A stretch of DNA of 64,000 nucleotides from contig VSJF01000008.1 in assembly GCA_009739215.1 (NCBI GenBank), forward strand, positions 1,302,001 to 1,366,000. Direction: 5' to 3'. The notes beneath the pieces were generated by a model. The model worked only from the letters and a program-made list of their open reading frames with translations, ran no database searches and was not told the origin of the DNA. This DNA is from Floccularia luteovirens (taxonomy: Eukaryota; Basidiomycota; Agaricomycetes; Agaricales; Squamanitaceae). Of this stretch, positions 35,806-46,718 are shown one piece after another (position 1 is the stretch's first letter; every line of letters begins with the position of its first letter). The translations under genes and the position numbers were made by a program.

Positions 35806-37156
35806 TCACAAGGCGACTGTCAAATAATGTTGGGTCAGATTACTTCGTTGTGCTACAAACGGGTTAAACTGACTTGCAATGCCAGTGTCACCTAGCTGAT
35901 TATATGCAGGAGGACGGCTATAAGGTTCACCCTGGATAGCTTCTCGATGGTTGTCACTGTTCGGATTGATGATGTTACGGGGGGCTTCCAGTAATGAATT
36001 ATTGAAGGGGCCACTAGCTTGCTGCTGTCTCGTCTCAATGGGAATAACATATTCTATTGAATGGGTCCTATTTTTACGCGATCTTGGGTGTGGACGTACT
36101 GCCTGCTGTCTGTCAAATGGTGCCAGTTGTGGTTCAGGGCCTAAGAGTGACGATTCAACTGAAGATAACATTTAAAAATGGAAACCCACTTACGACTTGT
36201 GAAAAAAAATCTTCGTCGGAAGCCAGTTGGAACCGGAAGTTATGTTTCTCACTTTTCGCTTGTGATAGAAATAATATAGCAGTACCAAAATTGTAGCAGC
36301 GGCTGTTACAACGCCAATAACAACCCCTGCTATAACTCCTGCTGAGAGGTGGGAAACCCGGGTCACTGTAGCATGTGCATTTGTAGGGAATACTACTGAA
36401 CTACTAAGTATGGTCGAGTCTACAGTTACAGGTAAAGTTGTCAATGATGAAGAAAACTGCTGTGTGACTTGTGGGATTGTTTCTGCTTGGGACGAGAGGA
36501 TTGTTTGGTTCAGGGATAAAAATGTTGTTATCTGTGTCGAATGTGTGATTGTTGAAGATGGATCAATCGCTGGGGGAAGATGTGGTGGAGGTGAATTTGG
36601 TGGGGGTGGACTAATTGTGGGTGGATTTGTTATGGGTGGACTCGTTGGAGGTGGATTTGTTGGAGGTGGACTTGTTGGGGGTGGATTTGTTGACGGGGTA
36701 TTTGTTGGGGGCTGGCTGGTGGTCGGAGAATCCGGGGTCTTTACGATAAAATAATCAAAAAAGAACCAATCCCCGTTATTCGTAACCAAGAGTGTGTGCT
36801 TCCCGAATATCAACTGGTCAGACTCGAAAAATTCATGACTAAGTTGCAGTTTAGGATTTGCTCCTAGAGTAAGTATAAGAGGTGCGCCATTATCTATGGC
36901 ATACATAGACGTAGGTGTTGTATTCGCATTGATTGTACCAAATACGGAAATGGAAATACCTAGTGGTGGTTACTTTATAAGGATTTCCTAGTGAGCACTG
37001 GGGAGACATACCAGTGAATTCTATGGTCAAACTGGATCCTGGTACACGGGAGTGTGTTACAGTCCCATCGAATTGAGTAGGATCATTGAGTATCGCCCAC
37101 CCGCTCTCCGATATTTTGACAGAAGGATCTCTGTCATCGAATCTTGCAAGGGGCAT
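35806..37156 (-). pseudogene. P1: mucin-like single-pass membrane protein, frameshifted at a T8 run
   Basis: Exons 37012-37156, 36194-36959 and 35806-36140. Exon 1 reads MPLARFDDRDPSVKISESGW, the start of the agaricomycete sandwich-domain family. Exon 2 holds VSIFG-like strands, GKHTLLVTNNGDWFFFDYF, a stalk of TNPPPTSPP repeats, a Ser/Thr part and the helix AGVIAGVVIGVVTAAATILVLLYY, then HKRK. The tail has HSIEYVIPIETRQ and RPPAYNQL. Exons 1+2 total 911 nt, against 910 and 937 in P3 and P2, so the tail joins out of phase. The extra base is in the run of eight T before CACAAGTC (36202-36209 on the plus strand). As read, the product stops right after the membrane. A base-call error is the alternative. 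Confidence 0.8.
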
Positions 37157-37235
37157 ATCCAAATTATGTGCACTTCAGTTTTCTTGACCGGGGGTGGGAT
37201 AAAAGGAAGGAAAAAAAGAGTTTGCATGCCAATAT

Positions 37236-37257
37236 CATATCAAGGTGTTGATATATG
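37236..37257 (-). promoter_or_regulatory. Dyad promoter element of P1
   Basis: CATATCAAGGTGTTGATATATG, an imperfect dyad CATATCAA/TTGATATATG, 80-101 bp upstream of the P1 start. The same element precedes P2, P3 and P5 at 63-107 bp. Confidence 0.6.
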
Positions 37258-39219
37258 CCTGTACCAACACCATTAAATGTTAATCAAGAATCATATCATT
37301 GCGGAAATATGCGGTTTCTGTCAAGGAGGTTTTGAAACATACACTCAGAACTTTTGTTCGGACACAAACAGAGTCCAATGCATAGAGCTTTGTAGATACC
37401 GAGTATTGTGTGTCTTAATTTGTGTCAATATATATGAATGTTACTACTACCATGGTTCCCCAATTCCTCAACCTTGAGAATCAGAGGAAGTCCCAACTTG
37501 GAGTATGGTCCACGGGGAGTTTGGTATCATCAGATGGCTCCATGCAGCTTCGACTTGATGAGCAGAAATATGAGAGAATTAGGAATATTGTGTGTTGGGA
37601 GAACGTGCGAATCTATCAACATTTGAGGTTGTGGGTTTTCTCTTAAACACTTCATTTGATCAAGATGTTGCAGACTTAAAACGCCTTCTAAATGAATTTG
37701 AGCCACCTATTTTTATCAAGGCAACAGCGCATCATTGCAAAGTCTCAGATCACAACTCCCATTGATACAGTCCCCTCTATTAGATCCTATATTAATTGCT
37801 ATGTTGCTGTAGGCCATTCTTTTGACAGAATCAATTCACACTCACTTATGATTAAAGAATTTTTTTCGAATCCTTGTATTGGGCACTTTCCTATGTCGAT
37901 CATTACATGCCTTGTATGTACTTTTATGTATCTAAGTATAATGAGTGAGGGTTGCATCGCCCCTTCATCACTCGATACCTAATTATCCAGAGTTCAGGTC
38001 TCCATCAGCTGACTTGTCTGACGTATGAGTGCATTTTTCATTGATATGGTCTAGTATGACTTAAAGATATCTTGAACCACCAGACTCCAGTCGCTCTCTT
38101 GCTTTCAACTATGTGGACTTGCTTTATTTGGATACGGTGATTATGGGCTCCGCGGGATGCCCAACTGCTGAACCATCCAGGCTTGACGTTTTCACAAGGA
38201 GTACCATTCAAGTGTTTTGTTTTGGCTATACCTGGCAGAATGGTTCGAGCGTGGAAGCAGAAATTGACAGGATTTGATATCCTTTTCTTGGTAAACCGTG
38301 ATCTGGGTTCTCTCTATCAAATTGTGTCTCGCAATAGGTAAGAAGCTAATGTGATTGCGCTGGTTATGTTGCTTGAATCTGCTTTTTTTGAGCTATTGAA
38401 TGTATAGCTGCAAGCCTACTTTTGCATGGGTAACTCTACTTACAGGTTTATTGCTTCAATCTGGTCTGGTTATCCTAGGTATGTATTTTCGTATTGGGTA
38501 GTTGCTTGTCTACAGCGTGAGAGGTTCTACAATTCTCACATCACAGAACCAAACATTCCAGATTTATGGTCAACTGCAACCCACTTTTCCCACAAAACGA
38601 TCCAGCCCTTCGAGATTGCAATTGCGCATATAATTGTTTTTGTAACCTCAACATTTGACATTCCAGTATACTTCTGACGGGTGCTGCATTGGCATGGGGA
38701 AAGCGGCATGAACGTTACTGTTCCCTCACTCTAAAGCTGCGGTTCATATATGTAAGTTCTTAAGCTTAAGTTCCACCCTCATTCAAATACACAGCGAAAT
38801 ACAAACTCACATGTTTCAACGCAGAAAAAAAACCCCCTCTAATCAATGATGCTCCGGAAGTGAAACCGCATGTCGCGTACCTCTGTTTTCACCCATCACG
38901 AAGTCGTTTTGTGTTTCATTACAATCATATCGACTTATCTCCCTAATTAGCATCATATGGTCGGTCTGCGACTTTTGGCGACTTTACGACTAGTCGCTCG
39001 ACCGACACATCGAACTACATTGTACGCTATCATAATACTATACTTACTTAGATCGCGAAAATGCAACCTGGTTGTACGAATGTTCATTTGACTCCGCACA
39101 TTTTCCACGTCTAGCCAATTATCAAAAATGATCTCACCGCGGACCCATGTTTCCGTTTCATCACGTCTCATTCGGTTGGTAACCTGATGGTTCACCTTCG
39201 ATTGTGTTGTAACGAACCA
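37258..39219. other. Intergenic with a decayed DUF6533-like gene
   Basis: 37430-38070 is the third copy of the upstream module seen at 17.4 and 28.8 kb. 38090-38345 resembles exons 1-3 of the DUF6533-like genes (GACTTGCTTTATTTGGATAC; CTTGACGTTTTCACAAGGAG; GGTAAACCGTGATCTGG) with several disabling changes. 38800-38985 resembles 28540-28720. No intact gene. Confidence 0.6.
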
Positions 39220-39242
39220 GATATAAACAACACCCTGATATA
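39220..39242 (+). promoter_or_regulatory. Dyad promoter element of P2 (diverged)
   Basis: GATATAAACAACACCCTGATATA followed by GCATGCGAG, 74-96 bp upstream of the P2 start. On the coding strand it corresponds to the CATATATCAACA..CTTGATATGAT..CATGC element of P1, P3 and P5. Confidence 0.5.
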
Positions 39243-39315
39243 CCGTTAGCATGCGAGACTTTTTTTTTCCCTCTTAGCCTCCCAGTCAAGAAAACTGAAA
39301 AGCGTGTAATTTGAT

Positions 39316-40532
39316 ATGTCTCTTACAAAACTCGACGACAGAGATCCCTCCGTCAAGTTGGGGAGCGGGTGGGCGCGGCCCGCTGATGCTCCTCAGTTCG
39401 ACGGGACCGTAACACTCTCCCGTGTACCAGGATCCAGTTTGACGATAGAATTCACCGGTATGCCTCCCTAGTGTTAATCACTTCAGGTTGTAAGTAACGG
39501 CCACTAGGTACTTCCATTTCCGTTTTTGGTAGTATCTTAGGCAAAACGACACCTACCTCGACATATGTTATTGATAATGGCGAACCTACTTTATTTGCCC
39601 TAGAAGCGCAAAATCCCAAAACACAGTTTAGTCAAAACTTTTTCCAGTCTGATGAATTACCATTCGGAAACCACACGCTCTTAGTTACCAATAAAGGGGA
39701 TTGGTTCTATTTCGATTATTTTGTCTTGAAAACCTTGAATTCTTTGCCGTTCAGCCAACCCCCAACGAATCCAGCCCCAACAAGTCCACCCTCATCAAAC
39801 CCGCCTCCACTAAATCCACCCCCGACAAACCCACTTCCACCAAACCCACCTCCACCAAACCCACCTCCACCAAACCTGCCTCCGTCAAATCCACCACCAA
39901 ATTTACAACCACCAACCACACAATCATCACAAACAGTAGCATCTACATTCCTGAACCAAACAATCCTTACATCTCAAGCGGAAACAAGCCTTCAAGTTAC
40001 GCAGTCGTTTTCTCCATCGGTCGTAACTATAACTGTATACACGTCAACATCAACCCAAAACATTTTCTCGGGACCCCCAAATCCAACTCTATCTGCTTTA
40101 GTAACTTCCCCTGCGGATACAAATGCCACAGTGACTCGGGTTTCTCGCCTCTCAGCAGGAGCTATAGTAGGGATCGTTGTTGGCGTTGTAATAGCTGCTG
40201 CTACGATTTTGGTTCTGCTATATTGTTGCTATCACAGGCGAAAAGCGAGAAATAGAAAATCCGGTTTGAATAGCCTCCGAGGAGGAAATTTTTTCGCAAG
40301 TAGTAAGTAGTTTCATTTGTGTCCGACATCACTCTCAATTGAATCGTCAAATTTAGGTCCTGAAACACGACTGGTACCATTTGATGGACAGCAGGCGGCG
40401 CGCTCATTCCCAAGATCACGTAAAAACAATAATAATTCGATTGATTATGTTGTTCCTATTGAGACGGAACAGCAACGGGTTAGTTCCGGTGATCCATTTC
40501 GGGAGGTAGAACATGGAAACTTTCGTATTTAG
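39316..40532 (+). CDS. P2: mucin-like single-pass membrane protein, short tail
   Basis: Exons 39316-39457, 39508-40302 and 40357-40532 join in phase to 370 aa. MSLTKLDDRDPSVKLGSGW begins the sandwich domain, continuing TSISVFGSILGKTTPTSTYV and FGNHTLLVTNKGDWFYFDYF. A stalk of NPP/PPP repeats (about 39760-39905) leads to a Ser/Thr-rich part, the helix AGAIVGIVVGVVIAAATILVLLY and YHRRKARNRK. The tail keeps FDGQQAARSFPRSRK and SIDYVVPIETEQQ but ends before any PPxY motif. No cleavable signal peptide is seen, as in the other members, so the helix is probably an N-out signal anchor. The only member on the plus strand. Sugar or wall binding is a guess; function is unknown. Confidence 0.85.
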
Positions 40533-41279
40533 TGTGCATTGGGTGTAGATTTTAAGAATATTTATATTTCGTTCAACTGTAAATACACTTTAGTTTCTTC
40601 TAAGACAACTTCATCTATCAAAGAACATACCTGGCATGGCATACTGGAGTACTCTACTTAATTACTATTAATTATAAAGGTGAAAATATCCCCGCTATGT
40701 AGTCGTGTGACATAATAGTACACCTGAGAAGAGTTCAAACTTCAGCGACGCGTGAATGATGCACCACCTGTAGTTAGCTATATGCATCAATAGGTGAAAG
40801 GCTAATGCATGTGCGTTGATTATGTTGTTTAGATCTGGATTATTAGGCTATTGATTCCGAATGAGAAGCGGTTTATGGCTTTACTTCTGAGTGGGAGAGC
40901 CTAAGTATTTACAGGTTTAATTTATTCTGATCATCAATTGTTTTGAAAGGACTCTCTCGGTTAGCATATTAGAGGAGGGTTTAATAACACGTTCTCGTAA
41001 TCTAATATATAAAATAGCATGGGATTTCAGCCGTCATAAATATCCTCCAGAACAGTATAAGATATCTAATAGACGAGAGTACATGTTGAGAGATAAGTTT
41101 TACAGTCAAACGATATAGGATGCATTCGTGCGGGTATAACATAGTGCATATATACCACATACGTGCTACTTACGTTAAATGAATGCTCACGGTTTGCAGT
41201 AATGTTAGTATCATATAATATATATATTAACAAGAAGTACCAAGATCACAGGGCAACTTTCAAAAGTATTATCTATAGG
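40533..41279. other. Intergenic with a membrane-gene relic
   Basis: 40790-41010 resembles the exon 3-4 interval of the DUF6533-like genes (GCTAATGCATGTGCGTTGATTATG; TTTACAGGTTTAATTTATTCTGATCATC). It is decayed and has no intact reading frame. Confidence 0.5.
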
Positions 41280-42514
41280 TCAGATACGACCGCGTTGTGG
41301 TACAAACGGTCCGGAGTCAACAGACTTGGAATTGTTATATGCCAGAGGCTGGTAATTAGATCCACTCTCGACTTCTCGCTGATTGATGTTGTTTGAATCG
41401 ACGGGCTGCATGAGGGTATTCCAATTCTGCATGTCCTTATCCCAAAACGGAGCACTGGAACCGCTAACGTGCGGCTCTCCATAAGACGGTGTCAGTTGTG
41501 CTTCAATGATAATTCAATTGACAGTAATGTTCAAGTTGAATGGAAACCACTTACGACTTGCAAAAAGTTTGTCTCTTCGGAAATCAACGGAAGTGAAAGT
41601 TCTATTTCTCATTTTTCGCTTGTGATAGAAAAAATATAGCAGGACCAGAATCATAGCAGCGGCTGTTACAACGCCAACGATAACCCCTGCTATAGCTAGT
41701 GCTGAGAAGTGGGAAGCTGTCGCCACTGCGACATGTGTATCTGTAGGGGAAGCGACTAAAGTAGACGAGGTTGGGTTTGGGGGTCCTGCAGATGTGTTTT
41801 GGGCAGATGTTGGTGTGTCTGCAGTTACGCTGAATAATTGAGAAGACGTAACTTGCACTGGCCCGTTTGTTTCCGTTTGCGACGTAGGGTCCGTTCGGTT
41901 CAAGGATGTAACCTTCGTTTGTAATAGCTGTGTGCTCGTTGGGGGTGGATTTGTCGTGGGTGTGTTTGTCGTGGGTGGATTTGTCGTGGGTGGATTTGGT
42001 GGTGATGGATTTGGTGGTGATGGATTTGGTGGTGATGGATTTGGTGGTGATGGATTTGGTGGGAGCTGGTTGGTCTGCGAAGAATCTGGGGTTTCTACGA
42101 TAAAATAATCAAAAATGAACCAATCCCCTTCATTCTTAACAAAGAGCGTGTGGTCTCCCAATGGTAATTCACTAGACTGGAAAAACTTTTGATTAAACTG
42201 CGTTTGAGGGTTTACATTTGGGGAAAACGAGGTGGGTCTGCCGTTCGCGTCATCGATAGCATAAGTCGACATAGGTGTCGTTTTCGCAATAATCTCGCCA
42301 AATATGGAGATGGAAACTCCTAGTAGTTGTTAATTTTAAGTTCAAGTGGTAAGCGCTGGAGAGACATACCAGTGAATGTTATGTTAAAACTGGCTCCTGG
42401 GAGACGAGTGTGTGATACGGTCCCGTCGAATAGATCATGATCTAGGAGTTTCAACCACCCGGTGTTCGATAACTTGACGGAAGGATCTCTGTCATCAAAT
42501 TTTGCAAAAGGCAT
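41280..42514 (-). CDS. P3: mucin-like single-pass membrane protein
   Basis: Exons 42370-42514, 41555-42319 and 41280-41500 join in phase to 376 aa. MPFAKFDDRDPSVKLSNTGW, VSISIFGEIIAKTTPMSTYA and LGDHTLFVKNEGDWFIFDYF mark the N-terminal domain. The stalk has four exact 15-nt tandem repeats (about 42000-42060) coding NPSPP, then NPPTTN repeats. The helix is ALAIAGVIVGVVTAAAMILVLLYFF, followed by YHKRKMRNR. The tail differs from the other members: the IEYVIPIET block is absent and the PPxY position reads QPLAY. The acceptor before exon 3 is AAG. Surface location is likely, function unknown. Confidence 0.85.
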
Positions 42515-42595
42515 GTCGAATTACGCTCTCTTCAGTTTTCCTGACCAGGGAGACTAAAAGGCAAAAAAACAACAAGCTCGCACGCATGTAAATAT

Positions 42596-42621
42596 CATAT
42601 CAAGGAGTTGTTGATATATGG
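42596..42621 (-). promoter_or_regulatory. Dyad promoter element of P3
   Basis: CATATCAAGGAG followed by TTGTTGATATATGG, 82-107 bp upstream of the P3 start; the same dyad as before P1 and P5. Confidence 0.6.
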
Positions 42622-42977
42622 TCTCTTACAACGCCATCGAAATCAATCACCAGGTTACCCGCCGAGTGAGATGAGATATGGTAAAAGATGCCGGTTCTGT
42701 GGGGAAATCTTTTTTCCTTGATGTCGACCTGGAACGCGCGCAGAGTGCGAAAGAACATTTGTGATTTCGCACAAGTAAGGACGTGCCCTGTGCACGGCAG
42801 AGTCCGCCAACTATTGTTTCAGGTAAAAGAAAACGGAGAAAGAAGCTGGATTTGATGCTGTTCGTAGTAACTACAAAGAGAAGATCAGTAATAATTATAA
42901 AACATAGTGCCAAATTTTGTAGTCACGTAATTATAAATACTTACAAAAGGCGGATCAGTGAAGCAAAATCACCAGAT

Positions 42978-44520
42978 TCAAGAAAATTGCGAAACTAAAG
43001 TAACGAGTATCAAATATATGTTTTCATTTTGGCAAATACTATTATTTGCAACCTGCCAAATTACTTCCCCCAAATTCGTGAAAAGCTCCTTAAGTAAAGT
43101 AAAGCGAATCAGTGACCCCAAGACTCGGAGACGGGAGCTCTGTTGCAGTTGCCAACCTGCATAGATCAATACGTTCCCGTCATACAACATAGTCATAAAC
43201 GAGTACTTGAAGTTTGGGGTAATGCTAGATACATAAACAAAGCGTATACCAAAATCACAAGGCAACTGTGGATAATGGTAAGATATGTCTTCATTGTGGT
43301 ATAAACGAATTAACCAACCTGGAAGGCTACTTAGCTGATCATATGCCGGAGGAGGGTTGTAACCATATGTTCCACTCCAGACTGTCGATGACTGCTGTTC
43401 TTCGAATTGACGAGAATCATTCACTTCTGGATGTTCTCTCCCCCGAAATGTAGCACTGGATCCGGAACCGCTAGCTTGCGGCTGTCTTGTCTCAATGGGA
43501 ATGACGTATTCAATCGAATGGATCCCATTTTTACGTGATCTTGATCTTGGTTGTGGATGCACTGCCTGCCGTCCGTCAAATGGTATCAGTGTCGGTTGGG
43601 CTTCAGAGCCTAAAAAGCAACGATTCAACTGGGCGGTAAGTTTGAAAAACAAGTCACTTACGACTTTCATTCCCCGCATTTCGCCGCTTGCAATAGAAAC
43701 AATATATCAGTACCAAAGCAGTAACAGTGGCTATTACAGCGCCAACGGCAACGCCTGCTATAGCTGCTGTTGAGAGACGAGAAATGCTGGACACAGAGGA
43801 TGTATCTGTAGGGGAAGCTACTAAACTTTTGGGATGACGTTTGTCCGTCTGTAATTATAGTCGTGATTAATGGAGGAATTGACTGTGTAATTTGTGGGTT
43901 TGTACTCTGTAGCTTTGTTTGGTCTGCTGTCGTTTCTTGTGGCGATTGGGTGGTTGTTTGGGGTGAATTTGTTGGAGGTGGATCTGTTTGGGGTGGATTT
44001 GTCGAAGGAGGATTTGTTTGAGGAGGTGGATTTGTTGTGGGCGGATTTGGTGGTGGAGGATTTGGTGGAGGCTGGCTGGTCGGCGAAGAACCTGGAGTTT
44101 CTACGATAAAATAATCAAAAAAAAACCAATCCCCATCATTCTTAACAAAGAGCGTGTGGTCTCCCAATGGTAATTCACTAGACTGGAAAAACGTTTGATT
44201 GAACTGCGTTTCAGGATTTACAGCTGGGGAAAACAAGGTGCGTGTGCCGTTCGCGTCATCGATAGCATAAGTCGAGAAATGTGTCGTTTTCGCAATAACC
44301 TCGCCAAATATGGAGATGGAAACGCCTAGTAGTTGTTAATTATAAGTTCAAGTAGTTAGGGCTGGAGAGACATACCAGTGAATTTTATGTTAAAACTGGC
44401 TCCTGGGAGACGAATGTGTGATACGGTCCCGTCGAATAGATCATGATCTAGGAGTTTCAACCACCCGGTGTTCGATAACTTGACGGAAGGATCTCTGTCA
44501 TCAAATTTTGTAGAAGGCAT
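42978..44520 (-). pseudogene. P4: mucin-like membrane protein with a 35-nt deletion
   Basis: Exons 44376-44520, 43662-44325 and 42978-43629 (approximate 3' limit). The N-terminal domain (MPSTKFDDRDPSVKLSNTGW; LGDHTLFVKNDGDWFFFDYF) and Pro-rich stalk are intact. After DGQTSSQK, 35 nt present in P5 are missing between two CCCAAAA boxes, so the membrane helix is read out of frame. Exons 1+2 total 809 nt, 44 fewer than P5, leaving the wrong phase. The tail, in its own frame, still has HSIEYVIPIETRQPQ and NPPPAYDQL. P4 also lacks the promoter dyad. A recent duplicate of P5 that has died. Confidence 0.85.
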
Positions 44521-44859
44521 GTCGAATTACGCTCTCTTCAGTTTTCCTGACCAGGGGGACCGAAAAAGAAGCTCGCATGCATGTAAATAACACAAGGATA
44601 TGGTCCGTTATAACACCATCGAAATCAACCATCGGGTTATCCACCCAGTGTGATGAGATATGGCAAAAGATGCCGTTTCTATCGGGAAGAGTGAAATCTT
44701 TTCTTGATGTGGCACCGCAAATGTGGCATAGTGCCAAGCTTTGTAGTCACATAAGTACCTTAGCAAAATCACCAGATTCGAGAAAAATGCGAAACTAAAG
44801 TAGTGGGTATTAAGAATATGTTTCATGTTGGCAAATACTATTATTTACACCCTGCCAAA

Positions 44860-46368
44860 TTACTTCCCCAAAATTCGTGAAGAGCTCCTTAAGTAAGGCA
44901 AATCAGTGATCCCATGACTCGGAGACAGGAGTTCTGTTGCAGTTGCCAACTTGCATAGATCAATACGTTCCCCGTCATATAACATAGTCATAAACGAGTA
45001 CTTGAGGTTTGGGGTAATGGTATATACATTAACAAAGGGTATACCGAAAATCACAACGCAACTATGGAATAATGTCGGGTCAGATATGTCGTCGTTGTGG
45101 TATAAACGAATTAACCAACCTGGAAGGCTACTTAGTTGATCATATGCCGGAGGAGGGTTATAACCATATGTTCCACTCCAGACCGTCGATGACTGCTGTT
45201 CTTCAAATTGGCGAGAATCATTCACTTCTGGATGTTCTCTCTCCCGAAATGTAGCACTGGATCCGGAACCGCTAGCTTGCGGCTGTCTTGTCTCAATGGG
45301 AATGACGTATTCAATCGAATGGATCCCATTTTTACGTGATCTTGATCTTGGTTGTGGATGCACTGCCTGCCGTCCGTCAAATGGTGTCAGTGTAGGTTGG
45401 ACTTCAGAGCCTAAAAAACAACGATTCAACTGGCGGTAAAGTTGAAAAACAAGTCACTTACGACTTTCATTTCCCGCTTTTCGCCGCTTGCGATAGAAAC
45501 AATATAGCAGTATCAAAACTGTAGTAATTGCTATTACGGCGCCAACAACAACACCCGCTATAGCTGCTGTCGAGAGACGAGAAATGCTGGACACAGAGGA
45601 TGTATCTGTAGGGGAAGCTACTAGACCAGATGGGGATGGGTTTTGGGGTCCTGCGGAAGTGTTTTGGGATGACGTTTGTCCATCTGCAATTATAGTCGTG
45701 ATTAATGGAGGAGTTGACTGCGTAACTTGCGAGTTTGTTTGTAGCTTTGTTTGGTCTGCCGCCGTTTTTTGTGGCGATTGCGTGGTTGTTTGAGATGAAC
45801 TTGTTTGAGGTGGATCTGTTTGGGGTGGATTTGTTGAAGGAGGATTTGTTTGAGGAGGTGGATTTGTTGTGGGTGGATTTGGTGGTGGAGGATTTGGTGG
45901 TGGAGGATTTGGTGGGGGCTGGCTGGTCGGCGAAGAATCTGGAGTTTCTATGATAAAATAATCGAAAAGAAACCAATCCCCTTCATTCTTAACAAAGAGC
46001 GTGTGATCCCCCAATGATAGTTCATCAGACTGGAAAAATTCTTGATTAAACTGGTCTTGAGGATTTGGTACGGCCGGGTCAAACAAGGTAGACGCGCCAT
46101 TGTCGATAGCGTACGTTGATAAAGGTGTCGTGTTCGCATTTATTCTGCCAAATATGGAAATGGAGACACCTAGTTATTACTTGTAACCTTCAATGGTTGG
46201 CACTTGGCACTTGAGAGACATACCAGTGAATGCTATGGTAAAACTAGATCCTGGGAAACGAGTGTGTAGTACGGTCCCGTCGAATAGATTAGGATCAGAG
46301 AGTTGTGCCCAATTCTCCCCTATTAACTTGACTGAAGGATCCGTGTTGTCAAGTTTTGTCTGAGGCAT
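44860..46368 (-). CDS. P5: mucin-like single-pass membrane protein with PPxY tail
   Basis: Exons 46224-46368, 45462-46169 and 44860-45410 join in phase to 467 aa, the most complete member. MPQTKLDNTDPSVKLIGENW and VSISIFGRINANTTPLSTYA open the sandwich domain, and LGDHTLFVKNEGDWFLFDYF closes it. The stalk has PPPNPPPPNPP and TNPPPQTNPPSTNPPQTDPP. The helix is AAIAGVVVGAVIAITTVLILLYC, followed by the stop-transfer RKRRKAG. The tail carries the Arg/Ser stretch PRSRSRKNG, HSIEYVIPIETRQPQ and the WW-domain ligand NPPPAYDQL. Residues after about DQLSSLPG diverge from P4 by frameshift and may be non-coding. The PPxY suggests Rsp5/Nedd4-type ubiquitin-ligase recruitment for endocytosis. Confidence 0.85.
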
Positions 46369-46430
46369 ACCAAATTACGCGTTCTTCAGTAGGGGCACAA
46401 ATGGCAAAAAAGAAGCTCGTATGTCAACAT

Positions 46431-46455
46431 CATATCAGGTTTTGTTGATATATGG
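46431..46455 (-). promoter_or_regulatory. Dyad promoter element of P5
   Basis: CATATCAGGT followed by TTTGTTGATATATGG, 63-87 bp upstream of the P5 start; shares half-sites and spacing with P1 and P3. Confidence 0.6.
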
Positions 46456-46718
46456 ACTGTTACGATATGATCATTGGATGAACAGCTGAGTGAAATATGA
46501 TGTGGTGGAAACATCCTATTTCTATGATCGGCTTGAAATGACCGGTCCATCATGACATGAAACAATGAGCGAGAATGATAAGTTACAAGATTTTCCCAGG
46601 CCCAGTAATTAAAAGTAAGCTTAAAAGTTGACAAAAGTAACTATGGTAGTCCCAATATGGTAGCGTAGCAGTGGTTATAACTTCCCCTACGATGTAGTCA
46701 TCACGTAATGTGGTAGAT

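Noticed and set aside
36410..36754. Gly/Val-rich 114-aa plus-strand frame
   Set aside because: Reverse reading of the P1 Pro-rich stalk.
45467..45976. 169-aa alternate frame inside P5
   Set aside because: It is the shifted reading of the Pro-rich stalk and membrane helix; the in-phase frame carries the family features.
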